Positions 1 through 13,168 of a stretch of 64,000 nt of DNA are shown in pieces. The notes beneath the pieces are model-generated. The model was not told the DNA's origin and did no database searches. It saw only the letters and a program-made list of their open reading frames with translations. The stretch's first letter is position 1, and every line of letters begins with the position of its first letter. This DNA comes from Gossypium raimondii (lineage: Eukaryota; Streptophyta; Magnoliopsida; Malvales; Malvaceae). The position numbers and the translations under genes were made by a program. The stretch lies in contig NC_068569.1 in the NCBI RefSeq assembly GCF_025698545.1, positions 10,540,001-10,604,000 of the forward strand. The letters are read 5' to 3'.

Positions 1-3000
1 AAATAAATATTAGTATTTGGTAGATTGCTAATAAAATATTTTAATTTTACAAGTAAGATTTAAATATTTCTTTTTAAATATTATCATTTTTAATTTTTTA
101 TTATACATATATGTCAACTTTAGAACTCTATTTTTATAATACAAAAGCTTGAAAAAATTATATTCAAATATATTTATAAAAAAATGTAATAAACAAATGA
201 CTCCGGTGAAAATGAGGCTCTGGAAATCATTATGTTCTTGGTTTAAGTTTTAATATTTTGGGGATATGTTTTGAGTTTCAATTATTTTTTTATAAATTTT
301 ATATAAAATATATAAAAAATAAAATATTTTATTATAATATTTGTTATATTTTAAGTAAAATGATTTTAATTATTTTCCAAATAAATTAATGTTTTTGTTG
401 AGTCTACTTTAATTTAGTAAATATATAAAATAGGGGCTAGAAAAATTTTTGGGGACTGGAATTATAATTTTAAAAGAGTAAATTAAATTTGTTATTATCT
501 TAGGGTAAAGCGTAATTTTACCATTACTAATTTAAATTTTATAAATTATAAATAGGCCTAAATGAAAATTTTTTGTTTTAGGTCCTTGCCATCTCTCCGA
601 TTTCTTTATTGATATAAAGTAATGTTTAAAATATATTTAAATAATGAAAAATTCACTTTTTAAAAATTTTATTTACTCATATTGTATATTAGTGTGAAAA
701 AATTATTGATAAATGAATTTCAGGCATACAAGGAAACATAATAATTATTTAAATATTATAAAAATGAAAATAGTTGACAGATCATGCTAAAATATCGATT
801 TTTATATATAAAAAACTCTAGGACAAATGTTTATATCATCTTTCAGTGTTATGTTTTAAACAAAAGTTTTGACGCGGTGCATAACTCTATTTAATTTCTG
901 ATTTTTTTTTTTATGTTTTAAGATTTAAGCGTTTAATTTTGTTTATTTTGATTTATATTTTAATTTTTATGGAATAGATGGAAATATCGGAAAACTATTT
1001 TTAACAACTTTTTGTGATTTGGGTCCATTTAAAGATTTCTAACTTATCACACTTCAATGTTTTGAGTATAACTCCACCTACAAAACTTCACTTCAAGCCC
1101 ATAATATACTTTTAAAAGAGGTTTGAAAGATTTCAACACACAAAAGCCTAAAATCATAATAATTAAGACCTTGAAGTTTATGATAGAAAATTGTCAAAAC
1201 CGGGGAAAAATCTGCTTTCATTGATTAAAGGTGATATTGTCTTTTCTACCATTATGTGAATTTTAGCGTATAAATATATATTATTACATCAAAATTAAAC
1301 CTACAATATTATTTTATTTTTATTGTTTTCTCTAAACATGAGTTCTAGATTTTGTTTGTAGTGAAAAGAATTTCAAAATTTTAATTATTCAAGTTTATGA
1401 AATATATATCATGTTTTAATTACAAATATTCATACTTATTTAAAAAGGTATTATATTTGATAGCTTAAAATATTAGCTTTGTCAATCCAAATCTTTAAAT
1501 TTATAATTATTTTATTATTATAATAGTTATAATGAATCACGTGATTAGATATAAGCTAAATATGTAAATATATGTTATGGTCTAAATGATCCCATTTGTA
1601 TGCCTTTATATTGTCAAAATTTTAATGGTAATGATGTTAGAAAAATGAATCTTAGGCCCTTTTATTATAGAATTATTTGTTAATAAGGAAAAATAATTTT
1701 AACTAGCATCCATTTTAAGTGAAATCATTTCAAGGAAATAGTGATTGCTAAGAATTTATTTATTAAATCATATTAAATTTATCTTTACATCAATCACAAA
1801 TTTATAAATCAAAATTGAAATTTCTCTTTCTGCTAAATTCTCCTCATATTAATTAAAAAATCTATTAATAATTTTTCTTTTGACAAATTTTAGTTTTGAA
1901 CTTTAATTAAAATTTAAATTATTTTTATTTTTATGTTAAAGAAATAAAATTATCATAATTTTCTAAAAACCAGACGATGCATATTGCTAAATATATAGAA
2001 AATGAAAAATTATTTGGCTGGTTTCGAAATCACAAAATTGTGGTTTTAAATGTGCACGATTTTATTGTGATGAAAATGATTGCTGTCATGGTCGAGTCAG
2101 CTTTGCGTTGGACAACACCAATTTGATCCTACGCGGTTGGATCCACCCGGCGTGACAGTCTATCAAGACCTGTACTATTTGTCTGTCTTTCTTTTTAATT
2201 TTTAAGTCGTATTATTTCGTACCACAGTTGACAGTCAGGGGAAAAACTAGGAGGTTCGCAGAATAGCTTAAAATAAAAAAAATAAAAAATTTAAATTTTT
2301 TAAAATTTTAAATTAATATTTTAACTCTCTTAAAAATATAAATCTAATTTTTAAAAAATTATATTTTTATCAAGTTATAATTTAATTTAGAGTCGACTTA
2401 AAAATTTTGCTCCTCTTGACAGTAGTAGTAGTATTAGTGATAGCCTATCCATCACCACAAATAACAGAGGGGGTAGGTAGCTGCCTAATCTTCAACCCTT
2501 TGCCTCACAATATACCTAAACCACACGATGGGGGAGAACTTGGCATACCCTTTGCCTTGCATTACACCGTACTCTCAGTTCGACACGTCTGCACACTCCT
2601 TTTTTCTATTGGCTAAAAGGCCATGAATCTTCCGCGTTGCCGCTACTTCATTGTTACCTGCTCTATTTTGTCCGAAAAATTTTACTTATTAAAATGAATT
2701 TTTATCCATTCAATAAACTTCTTATTTTATACACGAGATAAATCTTTTTAATTCCTAATTAATTCAAAATAAAATTTTGATTGATATTGAATTTTGAGAT
2801 CATTACTTTCTGTGGCTATAAAATAACAATAATTATCAAAAACTCTTTTGTTGTGAATTTTCTTTGGAATGATTGCTAAAAATATAAATATGTATATATT
2901 TGCTTTATGTTAAAATAATTTGAGTATTGATAAATGATATAAAATATATCAGATAGTGATAACTTATATATTGATAAGTTTATGGTGAAAGAAAAAGGGA

Positions 3001-3281
3001 GGCTTTTTTTTCCATTGCCTTCCAGTGGGGAAATGAATTTAATTTGTCTTCAAGTGGGAGAATGATAAATACACCGAAGTTGTCATTATTAAGCGCAATA
3101 CAATTGTACGGCATCAAATGAAGAAAACAAAAGCACACATGAAATGTGATCATATACAATAATATGATACCAACACAAGCACGTAGCATAGATTTCCTAA
3201 CATTTATACCATACAAATAATTAACATATCAATAAATATTTCAAGCATAACACCTCTTTGTAGTTTTCAAAAAAAAAATAT
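1..3281. other. AT-rich intergenic region
   Basis: Very AT-rich DNA with many T and A runs and no open frame resembling a protein. Positions 2041-2180 and 2400-2660 are somewhat less AT-rich than the rest. A short open frame there (2407-2616) has no recognisable domain and no convincing splice context, so I do not call it a gene. No repeat or mobile-element boundary could be identified in this stretch. Confidence 0.6.
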
Positions 3282-3810
3282 CAATTAAATCTTTTCAAAC
3301 TTTTTATATCCGGTTGAGTCACTGGTTTAATTGACGGTTAAAAATTAACGACAATGCTAATGTGGCTGTTAACATACGCAATGTTAGCAAGAATAAAAAT
3401 ATATATATTTAAAATAAGTGCACAATAAATCTAGACAAATTATTGTACAAGTTCATTCGCATCTAGGCACCTTTTATATAATTCTATGGTTTTAATTAAT
3501 TTCTAATAATTTTTATAAATTATTTTATTTAAATTTATAAAATTTTATGATTTTTAATAGATTCCTAATCATCTTTATAAATATTAATAATTTTAGTGAT
3601 TTATGGACAAAGATTTATCTAGACTCAGTGGTGTACTTATTTTTTTTTATTTTACCACGTCAGCAATCGATACTAATGTGGAATCTATTGATGGCCACGT
3701 CAACATTGTTATTATTTTCTGATGATCAACATTGGTTAATGGTCTCGTTTTTCAAAATTGTCAGTTCATGGGATCAATTGGGTTTAAAAAAATTGGAGGA
3801 ACCTAATTGA
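3282..3810. repeat. MITE-like element with imperfect inverted ends
   Basis: The first 85-90 bases and the reverse complement of the last 110-120 bases can be aligned. Both begin TCAATTA, continue with a T-rich stretch, and share the block TAACGACAATGCTAATGTGG versus TAATAACAATGTTGACGTGG. The middle is AT-rich and non-coding. The structure fits a short non-autonomous DNA element of about 530 bp. I could not fix a target-site duplication, so both the exact ends and the class are uncertain. Confidence 0.45.
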
Positions 3811-4124
3811 TGTTTTTATTATTATTAAAGTTTGAAGGCTTATTTTACCAATAAACCTAAACATAAATATAACACAACAAAATAAAATGAACCATCAACT
3901 TTATAATACAATTTATAGGGACAAATTGTTAACCTATTATCTTTATGATAATAGGTTAGGATTAACGTTAGTGTGAGAATTACTAGATTCGACTAGGGAG
4001 AGTGATATTGTTTGTTGGGAACCATTAAAAAATTATCTTTCACGCTTGTAAGTGCATATTTTTTAATGTTTAAGAAGTGTTTGTCAAGGTCGAGCTCGAA
4101 CTCTCATTTCTAGACATACATTTG

Positions 4125-4890
4125 GAGATCTAAACTACCTCCAAAACTAAAAATATTCTTTTAGAAATGTAGACTTATAGTTGTCCCAACAAAATCTTTC
4201 GTCCGACATAGAAAATTCACGGTAGAGGATTTATGCCCATTGTGCTCTAATTCTCAAGAAGATATCCAACATGTACTTAAGGATTGCCAGATTCCTTGGA
4301 ATGTATGGTGTTCCATTTTTGCTTTTGCCAAAGTTCCCCCCATTCTTGGTGTCGAGTGGAGGATATCTCTCTTCCAAGGTCTGGGCAATTAAGTTGAAAA
4401 TCCCTTTTAATGTCTTATTCACTTTTACATTTGTGGGAGGTTTGACTTACTCACAACACTTTGGTCTTTGGAGATGATCGCCCTAAAGAACATCTCATTG
4501 ATAAAGTTAATATTGAAGTGTAGGGTTCTTTGCCCTTTCTCTAGCGACAAATAAAAAAAGATTTACCCTGTTTTGTTTTGATGTCTTGGAAACCATCTCT
4601 AATGGTCTGGTTTAAACTTAATATTGATGGATCTTCAATAGAAAATTTTGGAAGAGTGAGAGTTGGAGTTCTCATTAGGAACCATTATAGTGACTGGATA
4701 ATTGGAGCTTATCGACATATCCCAAGAGCCATCATTGTTGAGATAGAACTATGAGCCTTAAGAGATGGGCTATCTATAGCTAGGGACTTGAACATTACTC
4801 AACTTGAGATAAAAGTGGATTTTACTACCAATATACAATTCATATCTATTAACCAGAGTTTTTGAAGTGGTTGTCAATGTGTCAAGTGTC
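4125..4890 (+). mobile_element. LINE (non-LTR retrotransposon) 3' fragment
   Basis: Translation on the + strand gives the end of a plant LINE polyprotein. A zf-RVT-like stretch starts near 4130 (W-RSKLPPKLKIFF) and is followed by CPLCSNSQEDIQHVLKDCQ near 4235-4290. From about 4615 there is a plant RNase H domain (RVT_3 type): FKLNIDGSSIENFGRVRVGV, then GVLIRNHYSDWIIGAYRH and a degenerate helix region to about 4850. The frame is broken by several stops and frame changes, and the RT domain upstream is absent. It is an old 5'-truncated copy. The poly(A) end was not identified. Confidence 0.75.
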
Positions 4891-5303
4891 TACTTTCTCT
4901 ATCACTACGTCAAACACATAGCTTGCCTTATTTGTTGCCATATTTGACCAGAATATTTTGATAATTTGCTTGCATCTTTTTGAGGATATTGTGCAGCCAA
5001 TCTTGTGTTTATCATTAGAGAAAAGACTAAATTAAGCAAGATTATTTTTCAAGGATTTTTATGTGGTGTTTAGCATTAGAGAAAAGACTGAATTAAGCAA
5101 GATTATTTTTCAAGGATTTTTATGTGGTCTACTTATCTTATATATTTAGATATGCAATCCATGAAGATATAAGTTGATTTTATGATATTTTGTATCCTTA
5201 CATTAAGGATAATTGATTTGATGAGATTTGGGCAGATCAAAGGTTACCTTGTGAACATTGATTCATGCTCTAAATATGGAAGGCTTCAACATTGATGGAT
5301 GTT
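4891..5303. other. LINE-flanking non-coding stretch with short tandem duplication
   Basis: AT-rich sequence continuing from the LINE fragment up to the gypsy LTR target site. The only structure seen is a two-copy tandem duplication listed separately. Part of it may be the untranslated end of the LINE, but no poly(A) tail was recognised. Confidence 0.4.
5013..5130. repeat. Two-copy tandem duplication, 61-bp period
   Basis: The block starting CATTAGAGAAAAGACTAAAT at 5013 recurs at 5074 with one substitution near its start, and both copies run through ATTTTTCAAGGATTTTTATG. The period is 61 bases. It is a local duplication with no coding content. Confidence 0.85.
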
Positions 5304-5581
5304 TTATTTGTAACGACCCGATTTTCAGTCTTGTCGTAAAATTCAGTTTCGAACTGAATTAATTAAATTGAGTTAATAAATAAGTAAAATAGAATAATTG
5401 TGAGTCATGTATGGATTAGAAAGGTCGAACTAGTAAGTGTTAGTGAATTAATTTGGTTATTAAAAATAGCACAAGGAATAAATTTTAAATTTAGGAACTG
5501 GAGAAGGAGCTAGTTAGACATTAAACTAAGGGCTAAAGAACAAATAGACCAAATCAATCATATGTTAGTGGAATGTAATGA

Positions 5582-5757
5582 TTTTTTTAACAAACTCATT
5601 ATAGGTTATATTTGCTCTTTTTGACACAATGCCTAGAACTAGGCATAGCCCTTCCCCAACCAATAAATAGGAGGATAATACGCTTCAGTGCACTCGAACC
5701 CACGTCCTCTTGCATTGACAATAATGCCCATGCTAATCGAGCTAAGATTTAATCGGC
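5582..5757 (-). mobile_element. tRNA-derived SINE, copy 1
   Basis: On the minus strand the right end holds an RNA polymerase III promoter: box A-like TAGCTCGATTAG (complement of 5733-5744) and box B-like GGTTCGAGTGC (complement of 5690-5700). The T run at 5582-5588 on the + strand is the short A tail of the element. It is flanked by 16-bp direct repeats, TAGTGGAATGTAATGA (5566-5581) and TAGTGAAATGTAATGA (5758-5773), with one mismatch. These are target-site duplications of the length LINE machinery makes. It lies inside the gypsy solo LTR and so is younger than that LTR. Confidence 0.88.
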
Positions 5758-6093
5758 TAGTGAAATGTAATGACTAAATTCATTTATCATCATCAATATA
5801 ATTAACATTAATTAATGATTTTATGTTAATTGATTAATATAGATTAATTAAGTTTAAAACCTTTATTAATCTGTGTATATATATGTGTGTTTAAGTAGTG
5901 GAAAGAAAGAGAAAGCCATTTCTCTTCTCCCACATTCGATGAAGATTAACAAAATAAGAGAAAATAAATTTTCTCTCAAGTTCTCACCATTGTCGAATCT
6001 TCATCAAGGCAATTGTAAATTTTATTTTCTAAATTTTCAATAGAATTTTGGTTATAGATGTTAGATGTTGAGGACACATTAGTTCAAATTGAT

Positions 6094-6475
6094 TGTTAGA
6101 GTTGTGTAACCAAAATTTACGTTAAATAAATAAAATACAGTGGCAAAATAAGGGGGATCTGTACGGTACAGGTTGCACAAGTGAAATATGTATAGAAGTA
6201 CACTTCTTCTATTTGATATTGATTGTACAAGTAGAATCCATATAGAAATTCTCTCCATCTATTTGGCATTGATTAGATTAAGGTTGTTCAACCTATAAAT
6301 AGAAGAAGTTGAAACTCCTCTAGTATCATTCGAATTTCAATATTAGTGAATTTTCTTCTCCTCTACCCATGGTTTATCTCAACAGGGTTTCCACATAAAA
6401 TCTGTGTTCTTATTTTTCTTTCTTTAGCTTTTGCGATCGTTCTATATTATCATTATCGACGTTCAGTTTTTTTCA
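6094..6475. mobile_element. Solo LTR of a Ty1/copia retrotransposon, nested
   Basis: A 382-bp segment starts TGTTAGAGTTG and ends TTTTTTCA, flanked by the 5-bp duplication TTGAT (6089-6093 and 6476-6480). A CTATAAATAG sequence at about 6292 fits an LTR TATA box. No internal retroviral domain is present, so this is a solo LTR. It interrupts the larger gypsy LTR and is therefore younger. Confidence 0.85.
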
Positions 6476-7955
6476 TTGATAAATTAGTGAAATTTAGTGT
6501 AAACTTCCATTGGTAAAAACCTTAGGAAATTTCGAGGTTAGAATTTTTAACTCGTGCATGTATAATTAAGTTAGGTAATGGGAAAACATGTTGAAATTGT
6601 AAAAAGAAGTGCCAAATTAAGTTTAAATCCTTTGATTAATTATATATTATTAAGGACCAAATTGTAAAGGATGAAAACTTTGAGGTTTGGTAATAAATAA
6701 TTATTATAGGAGGTCTCTGTACTATATTTATTAAGCCGGATTTAAGTTCAACCAGGCGAAATGTGAGGTATGAGTGTTTTAAATATTAGGAAATTGAGGG
6801 ACCAAATTGTAATGGACGCATTCATGTTTAAAACGTCGTAACATATATTTGAATTGTTTGATTAATGCGTTTTTCGTATTCCAATTTATTTATTACATAG
6901 CTAATGAAGACGTGGGATCTTCTTGGGACAAAGGGAAGACTAAAGCTGTTGACAAGTGAACAATTCCAGTTTGTGTTCTCATAATTCGAGTTTGTTAAAT
7001 AATTAAATGTGTTATGCTTGAATTGTCAAATGATCGAAAATAGTAAACTGTTGATATGATTATATTTGAAAGGTACGCATATACTTGATTACGTGATTAA
7101 GATCATTGGTATGTAATTTGTAGATGTATATGTATATGCTTGCTTAATATTATGTGATGATTAATAATGTAATTTGCCTTATTTATGTTGTTAGATAAAG
7201 TTGCTAGTATAGTTGGTATGTCATAGGGTCCATATTGATAAGTGGTTGATTCAGTGCTATGTGTGTATATATCATGATAGTTTTCTAATACCTTAGGGGT
7301 CGAGAATGTATCACTAGCTCAAATACACTGGGGGTACGAGCATATTCTGGTGTGATTGGTGGGATCAATGCATTTATGCCCGATTAGCACTTCGGTGCCT
7401 ATTTAATGTGATGGTGGGCTGATTCGAGTATTTGTTCTTGTATCAGATTTGGTTAATAGGGATTAAAATGTAAACATGGCATGCTGATCATATATGAAAC
7501 CAAAATGAGACACTGATGCTAATATAAAACATGATTTGGATATGGTAAATTAGATGCCAATACACTAGTGGTGCATAGTTATGTGAAAGCAAGAAAAATG
7601 TTGAAAAAAATGTGATCTAATGAGTTTTAGGTGTTAACATATTAATAATGTTAACATCTCCAAAATTAAAATATAAATTGTCTAGACATAACTTTGAATT
7701 TTTACAAATGAGTTTAGATAAATGTTTTAACTCTGGTTTTGATTTAACATAACCTCGTAATTAGATGAAATATGGTCTTAGATCTTGTGAATGCATGTGA
7801 AGGATTTGATTAAATGATTTATTGATTATGTTATTGATAAATGTGATTAAACCTATTGAAATCATACTGAATTAGTTTGAGTTGCTTCGGCAACGTAATG
7901 TGATATCACACACTCGAATCCAACAATTGGGTCGATAGTGGGGTGTCACATTATT

Positions 7956-9300
7956 GTTGAGGCAAGTATTTTTTTTAAGTGGCTATTTAAGTGCCAAAAG
8001 AAGTGGCCACTTTTGCTAGCGCATTGACATGTAGTATGACTTATCTTGTTTGGAGTTTGAAATCTTTTCAACCAAATCAATTGGACAATGACTTAGATGA
8101 TTTTGTGGACTTGTGTTGGCATATATTTGAAGATCCATCTTGTAGAGCAACAAATCATTGAAGATTTTATCAAATAGGATCAAGCAATTGAACCCCATAA
8201 AATATGGGGATTGAATCAGGACTAATTTAAAAACTTATCTTGAAGATCTTTGATTTGTTATGGAATCTATAGGCTATGTGTATAAACTTTTTATGATGCT
8301 ATTTTAGTGGGATATTGATTGTAATTTATCTTTATTTTAGCAAGCTGTGAACTCTTGTATATTAGAGGCTTGTATACGTTAGAACTATGTAGAAAGAATA
8401 CTTATGAGTTCATAAAGGAACATAGTTTTGTGAGTGCTTTTGAGACAGTAAAACCTTTTGTTGTTGGTTTTACAAACTAAGTTCTTAGGGGGAGAATTTG
8501 GTGGTGAGAGGTCTAGTCTTTGAGATACAAGAGTGAATATTCTTCATTGGATGTATTAGATCTAGGTTTACTAGTTTTATTTGTTTCAAAAATAGTGAAT
8601 TCATTTCCACTGAGCTAGACTCCGCAGATTTAGGTAAACCGAACTACATGATCAATTTGATGCCCCTTGTTTTTCGTTCTACTTTTCATACTCATATTTT
8701 GTTCAATGCAATTATTGATAGTTTCATGTCAACAATATCCACTGATAAAGTCTATAATATTTATTTATTCCCATTAATTAATGAGTGCATGATGCTCATA
8801 TGTAGTACGATTTCTAGGTCACCAAACATGTGTTTCGGAAAAGAAGCAAGTGTGTAGATACCTTAGCTCGATTTGGAAGCAACTTTCAACTTGATGAATG
8901 TATGGTTGATGACATTTCTGTTCGAAACTTGTTTTGGTTATTTAGAACTCTTAATTGTTTAATTTTTCTATTAGCTAACGATATGCAGGATTGTATCTTG
9001 TATCAAATAATATTTTAAATTTCAGTTTAACAAATAGGTTGTTGGCACTCGGCATGACAATCAATGATTGGATCATTTTATTTTCAAACTTTTGTCGGTA
9101 CTTGAAAGAAAGCGTTGGGGCAAGGCAACGCAATACAACGCTATATCGCAAAATATCTGTGCTGGCTGAAAAACGTAGCAATTAAAGTTGAGCGGGGCAG
9201 GCGGTGCTGCCAGAAAGCAACGGCTAGCTTTTAATGTGGTGGAAGGCCACGGAGGAATTAGCCACAAAACCTTTTTACGTAGGAAATAATCTCACGTGTT
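7956..9300. other. Unassigned, probably repeat-derived sequence
   Basis: This continues the sequence that the gypsy LTR entered. It has no coherent protein and no LTR pair. Positions 8400-8640 look like decayed retroelement terminal DNA. Positions 9040-9260 form a short island of higher GC. Neither could be assigned. The short open frames between 8648 and 9267 overlap one another on both strands and carry no motif. Confidence 0.35.
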
Positions 9301-12300
9301 TGTCCATCAAGTTGATGGTGTACATCTTTGATGTCCCCACTGTACCATCTCTACATGACTCTCACGATATCTTAGGCCACAAAAACATTTGATTGTTTTA
9401 AAAACTGGAATTGGTTATCAGTGAATTGGGGATATCGCATATCAATCATGTAAACATCAATTATTAAATATATTGATTTTATATATTGTCACATCAAACA
9501 TATTCATTGTTAATTATTTACTTATTTATTATGGTTGGAATATACTTTAAAATATTCTGTGAAATTTTATTTCAGTTTTATTTTATAGATAATATTTTGA
9601 TTTTTAAGATTTATAGAAACCCTCATTTGTCTTTTAATTGATATTTATAAAATAAATAAAGCACATAATAATTTCTTAACACTATTTTTAAATTTACAAA
9701 GTTTTACTTTTGATATAATACTGTTGTTTGACAACAAAAAATTCAACTAATGCTCTATACAAGTCATTATATTAAAAAAAAACCTTATTGTATTATAATT
9801 TTGTTAAAATCTTATTTTTGAGCTTCAGTAATGCTAAAATAGTATTTTTCTTATATTAGTTTCAAGCGATAATTAATTTTAGGTTGGAATTTAACATGGC
9901 ATCACTACTTTCAAAAAATTATGATTTCTGTTTCGTATGGAATATGAAATTAATTAATTAAATTAATTGTAATGATTTTTTATTTTTAATTTAGTAGGAA
10001 AGATTTTTTTATAATCAAAAGAAATTTTTATTTTGTAGATAATTATCAAAGATGAGTTATTTGAGTTTGATTTTAATTTAGAAATATAAAATAAAATTTA
10101 AAATTTTAGAAAGAAATTAAATTAATTAATTTCAATATTATAGTAACAGATTGCACGACAAGGGATAATTTTTTCAATAATTTATTTAATTAATTTTGAT
10201 GTTTTAAAATTTAAAATTTTAATATAAAAAGAAATTTAGAAGTTTCACCAAGAAAGTAAACAAGTATAATTTGACAATTTTTTAATGCATTATTTTAGTT
10301 TTTACATTTTTCACTTTAATCTTTATTTTTTACCCCAATCAATGTTTAAAAATATTTTTGGGTGACTAAAATGAAAGCCATTTAAAACTTGTGTGACTAA
10401 AATAAGTGTGTAAATATAATGTGACATATACAATTAATCATCGTTAGACATTTAATGCTTGGATAAAATAAGCGTGTCATAAAAGTTGAGTGATAAGATT
10501 GCAAAGATTTTACTTTAAGTGACCAAAATAAAAGTTCCTTAAAATTTGGATGACTAACTAAGCATTTTACCTTTATTTTATATTCTTCTTAAATGTATGT
10601 TATCCATCTTTTTTATCACCATGTGATTAAACCTGTTAAAATATTATTATCAATTAAATCTCAGGTTACCATAAACAAAACAAAAAAAGGGAAGATCTCA
10701 GGTTAACTTTGCTTTTATAATTAAAATTCTCCACCATATTTGTTGGAACCAATCGGTATATTAATTTAAATAAAAAATTAAACCATTAAAATTATGAACC
10801 GATTGAATCAAAATAAAATTTATTTTATAAATTGATGGTTTAAATAATTTATTTAATTAAAATTAAATAAGTGTTCAAATCCATCGTACTAAAATTCGGT
10901 ATCCTAATTCCTAAAATGATGTATTCCAAAAACCATACACTCTCCATTTATTTTAAAATATATTTATAACATACAAAAAAACAACATACAAATTAAGGCC
11001 CTCAATGTTTGGCAGTTACCTTTTTCTTTTCACGTGGGTGGTTGGGTGGAAGAATGGAAGGCTTAGAAAGAATAAGGGATAATTACATATTGGGTCATTG
11101 TATTTTATCATATCTTTTAACATGATACATATACAATTATGATTGGTAGGTCTGGAAAGGCCTCAGCCCTCTAGTATTACGAAATTGACATTTAACAGTT
11201 ACAATCACTACAAACATAGAAGTGAACAATAACTAACTCCGACTAATTTAATTAAAAAAATCCACACATGATTTGTACATTCATTCACACGAATAGCTTT
11301 GAAATAGTTCATGCTTTGCAAATGAGTAATACAGCTAGTTTGAGCTCCGTAATGGTTAAACGGATCCAATAGAAGCTACGAAATTTTGAGCATTGAGAGA
11401 TCAAACATGTTCCAAGTGAAACCAACGTCGTCACAGATCAAATTGTCAAGATAGTGCTTGTGGAGATGAAGGGAATTTTTTATGACATATGCTCCTATAG
11501 ATCTTCTAATAATTCTTGAAAGTGACAAAGCTAATGTTCCTTTTGATTGTAGTTTTTTTTTTGTTAAAAAAATGCCTCATCCAAATAGACAAAGGCACGT
11601 GTAAAAAAGGCTAAAAATCTAAAAAATCAGAAAATTCAAAAATTATTACAATGCAAATTTTATTTAAAATTTTCGAAAGTTCTAAAAGAAATCATAAAAT
11701 TCAAAAAATCTAAAAATTTGAGTTTTTTAATTGTTTTGAAATTAGAAAAAAGAATAAAATTATTTAAAATACATGTTTAGTATGAATATAGAAAATGCAC
11801 ATCCAACTTCATCCTATTAAAAAAATCTAAATTTTTAAAACTTGTTTTAGAATTATTATTTTTGAAAATATAAAAAATTATAAAATTATTAAAAACACAT
11901 CCAAAATGAACTTGAATAAATGGACGTTATGTTCAACCTCATTTTGAACGTGTATTTTAAATATATATTTTATAATTTTAAAGAAAAACTATTAACATAA
12001 AAACTTGTTTCTTTAATTAAAATCAGAAATTTTAGAATTTTTTGTCCATATTTTGATATTTTAAATAAATTTTGATTTTTTAACACATGGCAAGTACTTT
12101 TTAAAGGAAATGTTAATTGGACTAACAAAGTAAACGGAATGATAGTATAGGAGTTAAAAGTGACAAAAAAAAAGTTTAAAGTATGAAACAAAAATTTGTG
12201 TACATTACAAAGGCTAGAGTAGATGTTAAACATTGTTTTTTAGAGACAATTTTCATCATATTCGTATACATATCAAAACTTGAATATGTGAAGGAGTTGA

Positions 12301-13168
12301 ATTCTTGTAAAAATACGAAAATGTATAATTCTCCTAAAGTTAAATCCAAATTGAATACAATTCAATTAAGTCGAGTAATTATTGGAATTTAGAAATAATT
12401 ATCTAAAACCAAAGACAAAATCCGTGCAATTGTTGAAATATTTATCTATGTAACTTCAACCTCAAAAGGGATTCATCATTTGTTTCTAATTGGTCTTTGT
12501 TTTATAAATTTAGGATGATTTTAAGGTTCATCTATATCAACTCGGTTAACGGGAAAAAATTCTCACCTGTATTATATAAAATTTGAATTGTGCTTACACA
12601 TACTAAAAACTATACTTTCATCTTGAAATGCACTTTTTTTTAAAAGGATAAAATCTTGAAAATAATTTTCACCTTTGAAAAAACTATATACATCAATATT
12701 TAAGTAAACTCCCAAAAAAAAAAAGAAGTTTTACAAAAAAAAACGCTGGCAAGGTCAATTTATTTTTGAATTGAAGAGAAGATTTGGGCCAAAAGTCCAA
12801 ACCTTATCCAAAAATCATATGTATGATAAGTAAAAAGTATCACAATACATTTTGTATTCTGGATTGCATTTTAGTTTCTTTACCAAAAAAAATGGATAAA
12901 TTAACTCTTGACCTGTGGCAAAACAACCCTTTTTTTTTAATTTGATGTTTATATTTAAAGTATAATAACAACTTTAGCTCTCAACCTTTATACATTTATT
13001 CAATTTGACCTCTATTATTCTATTGGAAGTAAATTAAAATTTTTAAACTAATAAAGCTACAAAATCAAAGGCCTTAGTAACAAACTAAAAATCAATTAAA
13101 TCCTTTTAAATTTTAAAATTATTAAAAATCATAAAAAAATATAAGCAAAATTTATAAAATCTTAAAAT
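9301..13168. other. AT-rich intergenic region
   Basis: Low-complexity AT-rich DNA. Positions 10,340-10,560 contain several variants of GTGACTAAAAT, a motif that looks like part of a dispersed repeat, but no ends could be set. No gene, tRNA or mobile-element boundary was recognised. Confidence 0.55.

Larger units (their letters stand above)
5309..7950. mobile_element. Solo LTR of a Ty3/gypsy retrotransposon
   Basis: Starts TGTAACGACCCG and ends GGGGTGTCACA, so it has TG...CA ends with a short inverted TGTxAC/GTxACA. It is flanked on both sides by the 5-bp sequence TTATT (5304-5308 and 7951-7955), as expected for a retroviral-type integration. No gag or pol sequence lies inside. The 2.64 kb includes two later insertions, a SINE and a solo copia LTR, leaving a host LTR of about 2.06 kb. 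The ends and the internal style resemble long LTRs of plant chromovirus-type gypsy elements. That family assignment is inference; the boundaries are seen directly. It is a fossil left by LTR-LTR recombination. Confidence 0.85.

Noticed and set aside
2407-2616. Open frame of 69 codons in intergenic DNA
   Set aside because: No motif, no splice or promoter context.
5690-5744. tRNA-like box A and box B sequences
   Set aside because: They form the head of a SINE. There is no full cloverleaf, so no tRNA gene is called.
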